Shown: one piece after another, positions 8,054 through 15,867 of the stretch | How positions within the stretch are numbered: the stretch's first letter is position 1 | How the letters are laid out: the number at the start of each line of letters is the position of its first letter | Assembly (NCBI GenBank): GCA_002418825.1 | Contig: DIEW01000086.1 | Span: forward strand, 1 to 28,632 | From: Syntrophaceae bacterium UBA5764 | GTDB lineage: Bacteria; Desulfobacterota; Syntrophia; Syntrophales; Smithellaceae | DNA: 28,632 nucleotides | Direction: 5' to 3' | The notes under the pieces: generated by a model | What the model saw: the letters and a program-made list of their open reading frames with translations, nothing else | Databases searched by the model: none | Told to the model about the DNA's origin: nothing | Program-made: the position numbers and the translations under genes

Positions 8054-8626
8054 ATGAAAGTATTGGGCATTTTGGGAAGTCCGCGTATTGGCGGCAACAG
8101 CGACATTCTTTTGGATGAGGCGCTGGCCGGAGCGAGAGAAACGGGAGCGGAGGTGGAAAAAGTTATTTTGGATAAATTGAAACTTTCCGGCTGCAGAGAC
8201 TGCAAGAAATGTAATGAAACAGGTATTTGCGTTATTAAGGATGATGTGCAGGAGATTCACAAAAAGATACTTGAGGCCTACGCCATCATTCACAGCGTTC
8301 CCGTTTACTTCTGGTCGATGACGGCGCAGATGAAAGCTTACCTGGACAGATGGTGCGCTTTATTTGACGCTGAATGGCGCTGGCAGAAACAATATTATCC
8401 GAAAATGAAAGGCAAGCGCATCGGTCTTATAACTGTTTGCGGCGACCCCAACCCACGCACGGCTGATCCCATCGTGCACAGTTTTAAATCAACGGCGGAG
8501 ATGACCAAACTAAACTGGATCGGGGTTGTCATGGCCTCTGCGTCAGACAAAGGCGAAATCATCAAAGATGAAAACGCCAGGAAACAGGCTTTCGAACTGG
8601 GTAAAAAAGCAGCCCGACCACAATAA
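8054..8626 (+). CDS. Iron-sulfur flavoprotein, NADPH-dependent FMN reductase family
   Basis: 190 residues. The flavodoxin-like fold starts with VLGILGSPRIGGNSD (3-17), the FMN phosphate-binding loop. It is followed by a compact cysteine cluster CRDCKKCNETGIC (C47, C50, C53, C59), the pattern of the [4Fe-4S] site in archaeal and anaerobe iron-sulfur flavoproteins. HSVPVYFWSMTAQMKAYLDR (80-99) is the conserved segment around the flavin ring. The protein is probably a cytoplasmic electron carrier or a reductase of quinones or oxygen species. The next gene (polA) is convergent, so it is probably monocistronic. A weak promoter-like TTTACA with a 17-base spacer lies upstream at 7981. Confidence 0.9.
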   Translation: MKVLGILGSPRIGGNSDILLDEALAGARETGAEVEKVILDKLKLSGCRDCKKCNETGICVIKDDVQEIHKKILEAYAIIHSVPVYFWSMTAQMKAYLDRWCALFDAEWRWQKQYYPKMKGKRIGLITVCGDPNPRTADPIVHSFKSTAEMTKLNWIGVVMASASDKGEIIKDENARKQAFELGKKAARPQ

Positions 8627-8745
8627 TCTGCTGCTGGAACACACGAAGAAAATACTTGCCCCATTATCATTTGAGAATAAGGTCATCAGCAAAGGGATTT
8701 TTCTGAGAAATCAGTGTTTGTCTGAAACCGGAAAAGATTTTTTTG

Positions 8746-11397
8746 TTAATGCGCCTCGTCCCAGTTTTTACCCGCGGCGATTTCCACTTTCAGCGGCACT
8801 TTTAATTTGATGACTTCTTCCATTTCTTTTTTGACTAATGCCGCGACTTCGTCTTTTTCTTTTAGCGGCGCTTCCAGAATTAGTTCGTCGTGTACCTGCA
8901 TGATGAGTTGTGCGGCAAGATTATTTTTCGTCAGCAGATACGCAATGTTAACCATCGCCACCTTAATCAAATCTGCCGCGGTGCCCTGAATGGGTGTGTT
9001 GATCGCCATGCGTTCGGCGAATTGCCGGACGGAGGGAATCTTGCTTTGCAGTTCCGGCAGATAGCGCCGGCGGTTCAAAAGAGTGCAGACGTAGCCGTCG
9101 CGTTTCGCGCCTTCCAAAATTTCATCCAGATATTCGCGCACCTTTTTATAACGCTCAAAATATCCGTCAATGTAAGCCTGCGCTGTTTTTTGCGAAACGC
9201 CCAGCTCTTTGGCCAGGCCAAAAGCGCTCATTCCGTAAAGGATGCCGAAGTTGATAACCTTGGCCTGACGTCGCATATCGGCGTTGACCATTTCCGGAAA
9301 CACGCCGAAAACATCGGAGGCCGTACGGGCGTGAATGTCTTCATCGGATTGGAAAGCATCAATGAGCGCTTTGTCCTCGGATAAATGCGCCAGCACGCGA
9401 AGCTCAATTTGCGAATAATCGGCGGAGATCAAAATACATTCCGGCGCGGCAATAAAGGCCTGGCGGATTCGTTTTCCTTCCGGCGTGCGGATGGGGATGT
9501 TCTGCAAGTTGGGATTTGAACTCGATAGCCTGCCGGTGGCCGTTGCTGTTTGATTATACGAAGTATGGATACGGCCGGTTTGAGGATTAATCAGCGCAGG
9601 CAATGCGTCCACATAGGTGGATTTAAGCTTGGACAGTGAGCGGTAAGACAAAATCTCTGCAGGCAGCTCGTGGCTTTGAGCAAGCAAGGTAAGAACTTCC
9701 ATATCCGTGGAGTAGCCTTCTTTGGTTTTCCTGCCGGTGGGAAGTTTCAGTTTTTCAAAAAGAATCACCTGCAGTTGCTTGGGTGAATTTATGTTGAATT
9801 TTTCTCCGGCCAGTTTGTAAATTTTGTCTTCGGATAAAGATAGCAACTGCCCCAGCTCCACCGACATTTGGTTTAAAATTTTTGTGTCGATAAGCACGCC
9901 TTTTTTTTCCATGGCGGCCAGTACATGCAAAAGCGGCATTTCCACTTTGGAGTAAAGTTCGTCCGCCTCTGTTTCCTTAAGCTTACCCGGCAGGAGATTC
10001 CCCAGTTTTTCTATTGCTTCGGCGCGCCCGGCGCCATGCTTCGCCATTTTGTCGATATCAGCAGCAGAAAGAGAATTATTTTTAACGTCCGCAGCATCCG
10101 GCGCGGAAGGCAATTGCTCGTGTAAATATTCCCAGGCGATTTCCGCAAGCTCATAAGACGGTTTGGTGGGATTTAGCAGATAAGCCATCAACGCAGTGTC
10201 CTCTGCCGCTTGAAGGTTAAAATCAGGTTGTAAAACGAGAGTACTTTTCAAATTATGAAAATATTTTTTTATTCGGTCGCTGGAGAAAAATGGTGTGAGC
10301 GCAACAAATACCTGCTTTTTATCCATCTGGTTTTTATTGCCGGGACGATTGAGCGGTATGTAAAAAGAAGCGCCGTCAATACACGTGGCGATACCCGCCA
10401 AAAAAGAGCGTTGATTTTTTTCCCAGATAAATTCGCAGGAAAAACCGCGACATTGGCGCAGTTTTCCGAGAAGATCGTCGAGCATTTGATTGTCGGCAAT
10501 AACCGTGCAATCTTTTGTGGATGCAGGTTTTCCTTTTCTGATTTCCTGTAGCAGAGAAGAAAATTCAAATTCACTGAAAAGCTTTGTCAAAAGTTCTTTG
10601 TCCGGTTCTTTACGCGCCGCTTCATTCAAGTCAAAATCGATTGCAATATTTCTACGAATAAGCGCCAGTTGGCGGCTGAGCCTGGCCTGCTCGGCGTATT
10701 TTTTAAAACTTTCCCTTAATTTAACATTGCGCAGGTTGTCTGCGTTTTGTATAACTTCTTCCAGCGAGCCGTATCCCTCGATCAGTCTTTGTGCTGTTTT
10801 TGGGCCGACGCCGGGAACGCCGGGAATATTATCCGATGTGTCTCCCATAAGCCCTAAAATTTCCACCACTTTATCCGGTGCCACGCCGAAGCGTTCTTTC
10901 ACCGCCGCTACGTCATAAGTCTTGTCTTTCATCGTGTCGACCATAGTGACATTCTCATCAATAAGTTGCATCAAATCCTTATCTCCGGATACGATGACGG
11001 TGCGCCAGCCTTTTTGGGATGCCTGCTCAGCCAGTGCTCCAATAATATCGTCCGCCTCCGTTCCTTGCATTTCCAAAACGGGGATGGAAAAACCGCGGAT
11101 GATATCTTTGATAAAAGGTATTTGTGGACTCAAATCGTCCGGCATGGGTTTGCGCGTGGCTTTGTAATCGGTGAATTCCTCATGACGGGTGGTGGGACCT
11201 TTGACGTCAAAAGCGATGACGATGTAATCCGGCTTAAGCTCGCGCAGGAGCTTCAGAAGCATATTTGTAAAACCGTAAATGGCGTTGGTGGGGAAGCCTT
11301 TGGAATTGGTCAACGCAGGAATAGCGTAAAAAGCGCGGTAGAGATAATTGCTGCCGTCCACCAGGGCGACGACGGGAATTTCATTTTTTGCAGGCAT
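8746..11397 (-). CDS. polA: DNA polymerase I
   Basis: 883 residues, full length. The N-terminal 5'-3' (flap) nuclease has DGSNYLYRAFYA (14-25), TEADDIIGALA (113-123), IVSGDKDLM (135-143) and GDTSDNIPGVPGVGPKTA (185-202). The C-terminal polymerase has motif A with D660 (SADYSQIELR), motif B RRQAKVINFGILYG (709-722) and motif C MQVHDELI (833-840, D837). The middle 3'-5' exonuclease domain (about 290-470) is present, but its acidic metal ligands look replaced: FSCEFIW where E. coli has FAFDTET, and NLKST where E. coli has NLKYD. It therefore probably lacks proofreading. The enzyme fills gaps and removes RNA primers in replication and repair. The ATG at 11397 has no clear Shine-Dalgarno, and a large hairpin lies just upstream. 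Confidence 0.98.
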   Translation of the reverse strand: MPAKNEIPVVALVDGSNYLYRAFYAIPALTNSKGFPTNAIYGFTNMLLKLLRELKPDYIVIAFDVKGPTTRHEEFTDYKATRKPMPDDLSPQIPFIKDIIRGFSIPVLEMQGTEADDIIGALAEQASQKGWRTVIVSGDKDLMQLIDENVTMVDTMKDKTYDVAAVKERFGVAPDKVVEILGLMGDTSDNIPGVPGVGPKTAQRLIEGYGSLEEVIQNADNLRNVKLRESFKKYAEQARLSRQLALIRRNIAIDFDLNEAARKEPDKELLTKLFSEFEFSSLLQEIRKGKPASTKDCTVIADNQMLDDLLGKLRQCRGFSCEFIWEKNQRSFLAGIATCIDGASFYIPLNRPGNKNQMDKKQVFVALTPFFSSDRIKKYFHNLKSTLVLQPDFNLQAAEDTALMAYLLNPTKPSYELAEIAWEYLHEQLPSAPDAADVKNNSLSAADIDKMAKHGAGRAEAIEKLGNLLPGKLKETEADELYSKVEMPLLHVLAAMEKKGVLIDTKILNQMSVELGQLLSLSEDKIYKLAGEKFNINSPKQLQVILFEKLKLPTGRKTKEGYSTDMEVLTLLAQSHELPAEILSYRSLSKLKSTYVDALPALINPQTGRIHTSYNQTATATGRLSSSNPNLQNIPIRTPEGKRIRQAFIAAPECILISADYSQIELRVLAHLSEDKALIDAFQSDEDIHARTASDVFGVFPEMVNADMRRQAKVINFGILYGMSAFGLAKELGVSQKTAQAYIDGYFERYKKVREYLDEILEGAKRDGYVCTLLNRRRYLPELQSKIPSVRQFAERMAINTPIQGTAADLIKVAMVNIAYLLTKNNLAAQLIMQVHDELILEAPLKEKDEVAALVKKEMEEVIKLKVPLKVEIAAGKNWDEAH

Positions 11398-11409
11398 AAT
11401 TAATTTTTT

Positions 11410-11466
11410 AAATGGGTAAGCCCATGCCGCCCTTTGGGGCCGTTGAACGGATGGGCTTATCCATTT
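11410..11466. repeat. Large inverted repeat (hairpin) just upstream of polA
   Basis: Arms 11410-11425 and 11451-11466 match over 16 bp with one mismatch (a G-T wobble), the core being GGGTAAGCCCAT against ATGGGCTTATCC. The 25-base loop contains a further GCCC/GGGC mini-stem, and GTTGAACG occurs twice, at 11442-11449 and 11467-11474. It lies 12 bases before the polA start, in the 113-base gap after the Yip1-like gene. It could terminate that gene, control polA translation, or be a dispersed repeat unit. It is not followed by a clear T-run. Confidence 0.6.
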
Positions 11467-11481
11467 GTTGAACGAACCTGT

Positions 11482-11507
11482 ACGTTTTTTTGCTGAAAAC
11501 GTTCAGC
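11482..11507. other. Two overlapping, mutually exclusive hairpins after the Yip1-like gene
   Basis: GCTGAA-AACG-TTCAGC (11492-11507) is a perfect 6-bp stem four bases after the stop of the minus-strand membrane-protein gene. ACGTTTT (11482-11488) can instead pair with AAAACGT (11496-11502). The two share bases, so only one can form. In the minus direction the stem is followed by an A-run, not a T-run, so it is not a standard terminator for that gene. Confidence 0.35.
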
Positions 11508-11510
11508 TTA

Positions 11511-12167
11511 TTATTCTGCTTTTTCAATTTGTTTTTTGGCTTCTTCCAGCTGCTCTCGATATTGTTTATTCAGCTCTTCCATTTTTTTTCTTACTTCTTC
11601 GGTAGAAGGCGTGAAGTTGCGGACCTTGTATTCCGCTCTGATTTGCATAATGGCAAGCAGCGCAAAAATGATTCCGAAAACCAGCCATGCTTTCTTTGCC
11701 GGTATGTTATGCACGTGAATGCTTGCCGTGACAATAAAGAAAAGACCGATTAAGGCGTTTAAAACTGTGCCGCCATAGGGAATTATACCCAAAATCGCGG
11801 CAATCGGCGCCAGAACCGTCAGGTAGGCAACGCATCTATATGAGGTTTCGTAGTTTTCCTGCGAACCCAGCAGTTTCCAGATGACGAACATAATGGCGGC
11901 ACCGATGAAACTGGCAATAATCATGGCAACAGGAACAAAGATAATAAGCCCCAAGCTTTCTAGAATGCCCCTGTCGATATAACTGAGACCAGCGATATTG
12001 ATAAGGCAGTGAAGAATGCCGGTGACAATGCTGACAACGAGGACGAAAATTACAGGTTCGAGGAATCCTCCGGCTTTGGGCATGGTTTTAAAAAAATTCA
12101 CCGGTTTTGTTAAAATTTTTAAGGTTTTTTGTGGAATTTCTGCAAAATCAATTTCTCTTACTTCCAT
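11511..12167 (-). CDS. Yip1-like multi-pass membrane protein with C-terminal coiled coil
   Basis: 218 residues from the ATG at 12167, which has AAGGAGG ten bases upstream. An ATG at 12176 has only one base of spacing and is rejected. After a short cytoplasmic start (KTLKILTKPVNFFKTMPKAGGF, in two parts around the F-F) come four or five hydrophobic segments: FLEPVIFVLVVSIVTGIL, LIIFVPVAMIIASFIGAA, a long one through VLAPIAAILGIIPYG and LIGLFFIVTASIHV, and WLVFGIIFALLAIM. The last ~30 residues (EEVRKKMEELNKQYREQL) are a charged coiled coil. The layout fits the bacterial Yip1/DUF1282-type family of unknown role. Its position before polA does not indicate function. Confidence 0.72.
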   Translation of the reverse strand: MEVREIDFAEIPQKTLKILTKPVNFFKTMPKAGGFLEPVIFVLVVSIVTGILHCLINIAGLSYIDRGILESLGLIIFVPVAMIIASFIGAAIMFVIWKLLGSQENYETSYRCVAYLTVLAPIAAILGIIPYGGTVLNALIGLFFIVTASIHVHNIPAKKAWLVFGIIFALLAIMQIRAEYKVRNFTPSTEEVRKKMEELNKQYREQLEEAKKQIEKAE

Positions 12168-12187
12168 AATTCCCATTCCTCCTTAAA

Positions 12188-12193
12188 ATTATA
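12188..12193 (-). promoter_or_regulatory. Perfect -10 box before the Yip1-like gene
   Basis: On the minus strand a TATAAT lies a few bases before the AAGGAGG ribosome site, implying a leader of about 17 bases. No good -35 hexamer is seen at the usual distance. Confidence 0.35.
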
Positions 12194-12301
12194 GTTGAAC
12201 CGGAAGTCGAAAATGTTGGCTTATATTTCTCATGAATTGCCTTTGGCGTCAATATGCTGTTTTGAAAAAAGCCGGTAAATAATAGCCTGTATTCCGTGCG
12301 A

Positions 12302-12748
12302 CTAAACTTTGAAAGAAGCGTTAATTTTGAACTTTTTCACCGCACGCATGTCCAGAATATCGGTAACGCCTGTTTTTTCTTTTACACTGTCGAGAATCGA
12401 TTTAAGTTCTTTAGCCGTTGCTGCATTGACCGTAAACCAGATGTTGTATTCGTCATCGCGTAGATAATTGTGGGTGATGTTTTTGTTGGTGTTGACTGTT
12501 TGAACAAAAGTATCGATTTTATCTTTGGGTACACGTGCGGCGCAAAGAGTGCTGACACGTCCCAATTGGGGACCGTCAAAAATTGCACCGATACGGCGTA
12601 TAATTCCGTTTTCTTTCATTTTTTGCACGCGCGCTAGCGTTTCCACTTCACTGATGCCGCAGCGTTCGGCGATAATTAGAAAGGGTTGTTCCTGTAAGGG
12701 GAAATCATTTTGCAGAATGTTGAGTATTTTTTTGTCTATGGCGTCCAT
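12302..12748 (-). CDS. Siroheme decarboxylase subunit (AhbA/AhbB type, Lrp/AsnC-like fold)
   Basis: 148 residues from the ATG at 12748. The open frame extends upstream, but that part overlaps ahbD and is not family sequence. The N-terminal helix-turn-helix-like domain (MDAIDKKILNILQNDFPLQE; AERCGISEVETLARVQKMK) is followed by GIIRRIGAIFDGPQLG and THNYLRDDEYNIWFTVNA. These are landmarks of the AhbA/AhbB (NirD/L/G/H) family, which decarboxylates siroheme to 12,18-didecarboxysiroheme rather than regulating transcription. It lies 46 bases downstream of ahbD on the same strand, which strongly supports this role. AhbA and AhbB are close paralogues and I cannot say which this is. The usual partner subunit is not in the window. 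A plain Lrp-type regulator is the less likely alternative. Confidence 0.82.
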   Translation of the reverse strand: MDAIDKKILNILQNDFPLQEQPFLIIAERCGISEVETLARVQKMKENGIIRRIGAIFDGPQLGRVSTLCAARVPKDKIDTFVQTVNTNKNITHNYLRDDEYNIWFTVNAATAKELKSILDSVKEKTGVTDILDMRAVKKFKINASFKV

Positions 12749-12794
12749 TTCAAAGCTCTGTTTCCTTATTATCGGAGATATACTAAAAAATGAA

Positions 12795-13850
12795 CTACTT
12801 TTTCGGTTCGTACAAACACAGTGGTTCCTCGGCCAGATAATCGCCGGTGGCCTCATAGGCACGCGCGCGGCAGCCGCCGCACACTTTGATAAATTCACAG
12901 CGCCCGCATTTGCCTTTATATTTGCCGTAATCACGCAAATTACGAAAAACTTCTGAAGCTTTCCAGATGTCGGCAAAACTTTTCTTAAGCACGTTGCCGC
13001 AATCCAATTCCAGATAACCACAGGGCTGTACCTGTCCGACATGAGAAATAAAACAGAAAGTGATGCCGCCGAGACAGCCGTGCGTTGATTCATGAAAGCG
13101 GCCGCCGGCTTTTTTGACCGGTTTTGCGTCTTTAATTTTTTGCTGATGCATAATGCGGAAATAATGCGGCGCGCAGGTAGCTTTTAACTGAATAGGGGAG
13201 ATTACGCTTTGTCGGTGAAACCACTTGAGCGTTTCTTCATAATCCGCGGCGGTAATGGCTTGTTCGGCTAAATCTCTTCCTCGTCCGGTGGGCACAAGCA
13301 AGAAAATGTGATGCGCAGCCGCGCCTAAATTTATGGCCAGGTTTTGTATTTCTTGAATTTGCCGCAGATTTGCCGTGGTGATTGTTGTATTTATCTGGAA
13401 TTCCATTCCCGCGGTTTTCAGCTTTTCAATGCCGCGCATCGCTCCGGCAAAAGCGCCCTGCTCGGCGCGAAAGACGTCATGGCTTTGGGTATCCTTGCCG
13501 TCGATGCTGATACTGACGCGCTGAATGCCGCTATTGATCATTTTGCGCGCTACCTGGTTATCAACCAGCGTACCGTTGGTCGCCAGTACCATCCGCAGGC
13601 CTTTTTTTGTGCCATACGTTGCGATTTCAAAAATATCCGGCCGCATCAGCGGCTCGCCGCCGGTGAGGATAATTACGGGTTGGGCAAAAGCGGCAATTTC
13701 GTCAATAAGATTTAAGCACTGTTTTGTGGAAAGTTCTCCGGAGTACGGGCCGCGGCTGGCCGCAGCGCGGCAGTGAACGCAGTTGAGGTTGCAGACGCGT
13801 GTTATTTCCCAGGCAATCATGCCCGGTTTGACTTCTCTGGTTTTTACCAA
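12795..13850 (-). CDS. ahbD: Heme b synthase AhbD (radical SAM, Fe-coproporphyrin III decarboxylase)
   Basis: 351 residues. The radical SAM cluster is C-x3-C-x2-C (C20, C24, C27) within WEITRVCNLNCVHCRAAA, with TGGEPLMRPDIFE at about 63-75. A C-terminal SPASM/twitch-like set of cysteines (HGCLGG, CGYLELDCG, CGRCEFIKVCGGC) should bind a second [4Fe-4S] cluster. The motif spacing and the phrases ELSTKQ, VIILTGGEPLMRPDIFE and TYGTKKGLRMVLATNGTL match AhbD, which oxidatively decarboxylates two propionates to make heme b in the siroheme-dependent pathway. The neighbouring AhbA/B-type gene fits. The start is a TTG at 13850 with AAGGAAAC rather far upstream; an ATG ten codons in (13820) would leave an unusually short N-terminus. 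Related radical SAM proteins (AhbC, PqqE-like) are alternatives. Confidence 0.87.
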   Translation of the reverse strand: MVKTREVKPGMIAWEITRVCNLNCVHCRAAASRGPYSGELSTKQCLNLIDEIAAFAQPVIILTGGEPLMRPDIFEIATYGTKKGLRMVLATNGTLVDNQVARKMINSGIQRVSISIDGKDTQSHDVFRAEQGAFAGAMRGIEKLKTAGMEFQINTTITTANLRQIQEIQNLAINLGAAAHHIFLLVPTGRGRDLAEQAITAADYEETLKWFHRQSVISPIQLKATCAPHYFRIMHQQKIKDAKPVKKAGGRFHESTHGCLGGITFCFISHVGQVQPCGYLELDCGNVLKKSFADIWKASEVFRNLRDYGKYKGKCGRCEFIKVCGGCRARAYEATGDYLAEEPLCLYEPKK

Positions 13851-13886
13851 AATTATTTTTGTTTCCTTTTATAGATTCTCAAAATC

Positions 13887-13914
13887 ATTCTGCCAGATGG
13901 ATTGCAGGAGTCAA
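13887..13914 (-). promoter_or_regulatory. Predicted promoter for the ahbD operon
   Basis: On the minus strand TTGACT (13909-13914, 5/6 to -35) is followed after 16 bases by CAGAAT (13887-13892, 4/6 to -10). It lies about 40 bases before the predicted TTG start of ahbD. Confidence 0.4.
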
Positions 13915-14022
13915 CAATAATTTATTTTTTTTGGCGGCGTCGGGGAATGTTTTTTGACTCTAGTTCATAAGCTTCGAAAAATAAAAAGATTTATCTGGAA
14001 GATTGTTTTTCGTCGGATTTTT

Positions 14023-14035
14023 TTATTGTCAATAA
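14023..14035. promoter_or_regulatory. Short palindrome upstream of the crotonase promoter
   Basis: TTATTG-T-CAATAA is a perfect 6-bp-arm palindrome, 12 bases upstream of the predicted -35 box at 14048. It is an AT-rich operator candidate only. Confidence 0.2.
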
Positions 14036-14047
14036 TGTTTTTATCGC

Positions 14048-14076
14048 TTGACCTGTGGTCATAATACAAATATGAA
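14048..14076 (+). promoter_or_regulatory. Predicted promoter with overlapping palindrome for the crotonase/NMO operon
   Basis: TTGACC (14048-14053, 5/6 to -35), a 17-base spacer, TATGAA (14071-14076, 4/6 to -10). A TGACC-TGT-GGTCA inverted repeat (14049-14061) covers the -35 box, so a bound repressor would block RNA polymerase. The crotonase ATG is 35 bases further on. Confidence 0.5.
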
Positions 14077-14110
14077 GAAAAAATTACAATGCAACTAAGG
14101 AGGGGAAACT

Positions 14111-14836
14111 ATGTCTATTATGATGTGGGAAAAAGATGAGACGGTGGCGATTCTGACCATGACCAACGGCGAGAACAGGCAAAATCTCGTCTTTTCCGAC
14201 ACACTCAACAAAATGCTCGATGAAATCATTGCCGATAAAACGGTTACCGCTCTTATTATTACCTCTAATGACGAAAAAAATTTTTCACAGGGGATAGATG
14301 TGGAGTGGATTTTGGACAAGTTGCAGAAGAAAGAGTACAAACCGGTTAATGATTTTATTCTCGGCATGGACAGGGTTTTTAAAAAATTGCTTCTTTACCC
14401 CGTACCGGTTATCGCGGCGATAAACGGCCATGCTTACGGTAACGGTTCAATCATGTCCTGCGCCTGCGATTTTCGGTTCATGCGTTCCGATAAGGGGTTT
14501 TTTTGCTTCCCGGAAGTGAATTTAGGCATTCCCTTCCGCCTCGGCATGAATGCGTTTATCAAGAAAGCCATTCCGCTTTATAAGCTTTCGGAAATGCAGC
14601 TTACCGGCAATCGCTATACCGCGCAGGAGCTTGAAGCGCATCATGTAATTTTAAAAGCCTGCGAAGATCAGGCGGACCTTATGATAAAGGCGTTGGCTTT
14701 CGCCAAAACGTTTAAGAAGAAGCGCGGAATTTTCGGTGAATTAAAAAAACGCCTGTATAAAGATATTATCGAAATTTTGGATACTAGGGATGAGCCGATG
14801 TCCGAAGGGGCGACTTCTCTTACAATATCCGGTTGA
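14111..14836 (+). CDS. Enoyl-CoA hydratase/isomerase (crotonase), likely delta3,delta2-enoyl-CoA isomerase type
   Basis: 241 residues with an excellent AAGGAGG ribosome site. Crotonase fold: first oxyanion-hole segment FSQGID (58-63), second NGHAYGNGS (105-113), and FCFPEVNLGIPF (131-142) with a single conserved Glu135 at the position used by isomerases that shift a 3-enoyl to a 2-enoyl double bond. The second Glu of true hydratases is not evident at the GHAYGNG segment, favouring isomerase over hydratase. The C-terminus is short and basic. It is first in a two-gene operon with the NMO/FabK-like flavoenzyme 29 bases downstream. The family is certain; the exact reaction is inferred. Confidence 0.85.
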   Translation: MSIMMWEKDETVAILTMTNGENRQNLVFSDTLNKMLDEIIADKTVTALIITSNDEKNFSQGIDVEWILDKLQKKEYKPVNDFILGMDRVFKKLLLYPVPVIAAINGHAYGNGSIMSCACDFRFMRSDKGFFCFPEVNLGIPFRLGMNAFIKKAIPLYKLSEMQLTGNRYTAQELEAHHVILKACEDQADLMIKALAFAKTFKKKRGIFGELKKRLYKDIIEILDTRDEPMSEGATSLTISG

Positions 14837-14865
14837 AAGACATTATAAATATTTTGAGGTGAAAA

Positions 14866-15855
14866 ATGAAGACAGCGATTACGGAAATGTTTGGGGTGAA
14901 ATACCCGATTATGTGCGGCGCCATGATGTGGCTCTGCAAACCGAAACTTTGCGCGGCGGTATCCAACGCGGGTGGTATGGGCAATCTTACCGCCGGTAAT
15001 TATGCCACGGAACAGGAATTCCGCGTTGCGATTAAGGAAACGAGAAAACTTACGGACAAGCCGTTTATGGTTAACGTGACGATTCTTCCTTCCGTGCACA
15101 TCACGCCGGAACATCACAAAATGTATCTGCGCGTGTGCGCCGAGGAAAAAGTCGCGGGAGTGGAAATTTCCGGCACGCCTCTGGATAAAGCGGTGGGGAT
15201 GGAATTTATTGAAGAACTGAAAAGAGCAGGCGTAAAGATGTTTCACAAAGTAGGCTCGGTGCGTCACGCGGTGCACGCGGAAAAGACAGGCTATGATGGC
15301 ATCTACGCCGCGGGAATTGAAGAAGGCGGTCATCCGCTCAATGATGATGTGACCACCATGATTTTAACCCCGCGCATCGCCGAGGCGGTGAAAATTCCGG
15401 TAGTCACCGTGGGCGGCATCGCCGACGGGCGCACCATGGCCGCGGCTCTTACTTTAGGCGCGCAGGGTGTGATGATGGCCACGCGTTTCGTGGCCACCAA
15501 AGAATGTGAAGTCCACGAAAATATCAAATGGGAAATCGTTCGCCGGCAGGAATTCGAAACCACGCTTATCTGCAAGACCATTGGCCTGCAGGGCAGAGCC
15601 ATAAAAAATAAAGTTGTGGAGGAAGTTTTGGCGCGAGAGTCAAAAGGCTGCGGCTTGGAAGATCTGATTCCGCTTATTTCCGGTCAGAAAGTTAAGGAAG
15701 CGTGGGAGACGGGAAATGTCGATGCGGCGCCCATGATGATGGGTCAATCGGTAGGTCTCATCAAAGATATTCTATCGTGCAAGGAAGTTATCGAACGGAT
15801 GGTTAAGGAAGCGGAAAAAGAGCTGGAACACGCTGTGCGATTATTCAAGGCGTAA
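14866..15855 (+). CDS. Nitronate monooxygenase/FabK-like FMN TIM-barrel oxidoreductase
   Basis: 329 residues. The N-terminus FGVKYPIMCGAMMWLCKPKLCAAVSNAGG (9-37, read in pieces) is the 2-nitropropane dioxygenase/FabK opening. EEGGHPLNDD carries the family His156. FMN phosphate contacts are VVTVGGIADGRTMAAAL (179-195) and GAQGVMMATRF (198-208). Such proteins are nitronate monooxygenases or, in FabK, enoyl-ACP reductases. Sitting directly behind a crotonase gene, an enoyl-thioester reductase or dehydrogenase role is as likely as nitronate oxidation. The start has a modest GAGGTG site. The end is only 12 bases from the convergent lipoprotein gene, with no visible terminator. Confidence 0.86.
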   Translation: MKTAITEMFGVKYPIMCGAMMWLCKPKLCAAVSNAGGMGNLTAGNYATEQEFRVAIKETRKLTDKPFMVNVTILPSVHITPEHHKMYLRVCAEEKVAGVEISGTPLDKAVGMEFIEELKRAGVKMFHKVGSVRHAVHAEKTGYDGIYAAGIEEGGHPLNDDVTTMILTPRIAEAVKIPVVTVGGIADGRTMAAALTLGAQGVMMATRFVATKECEVHENIKWEIVRRQEFETTLICKTIGLQGRAIKNKVVEEVLARESKGCGLEDLIPLISGQKVKEAWETGNVDAAPMMMGQSVGLIKDILSCKEVIERMVKEAEKELEHAVRLFKA

Positions 15856-15867
15856 TTTATCCGTCTG

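Noticed and set aside
11410..11474. attC site suggested by GTTGAAC (fits GTTRRRY)
   Set aside because: The two GTTGAAC copies are direct, not inverted, and the stem layout is a simple long hairpin, unlike attC.
12749..13093. Long upstream extension of the AhbA/B-type frame
   Set aside because: It overlaps ahbD on the same strand in another frame, and the family sequence begins exactly at the ATG at 12748.
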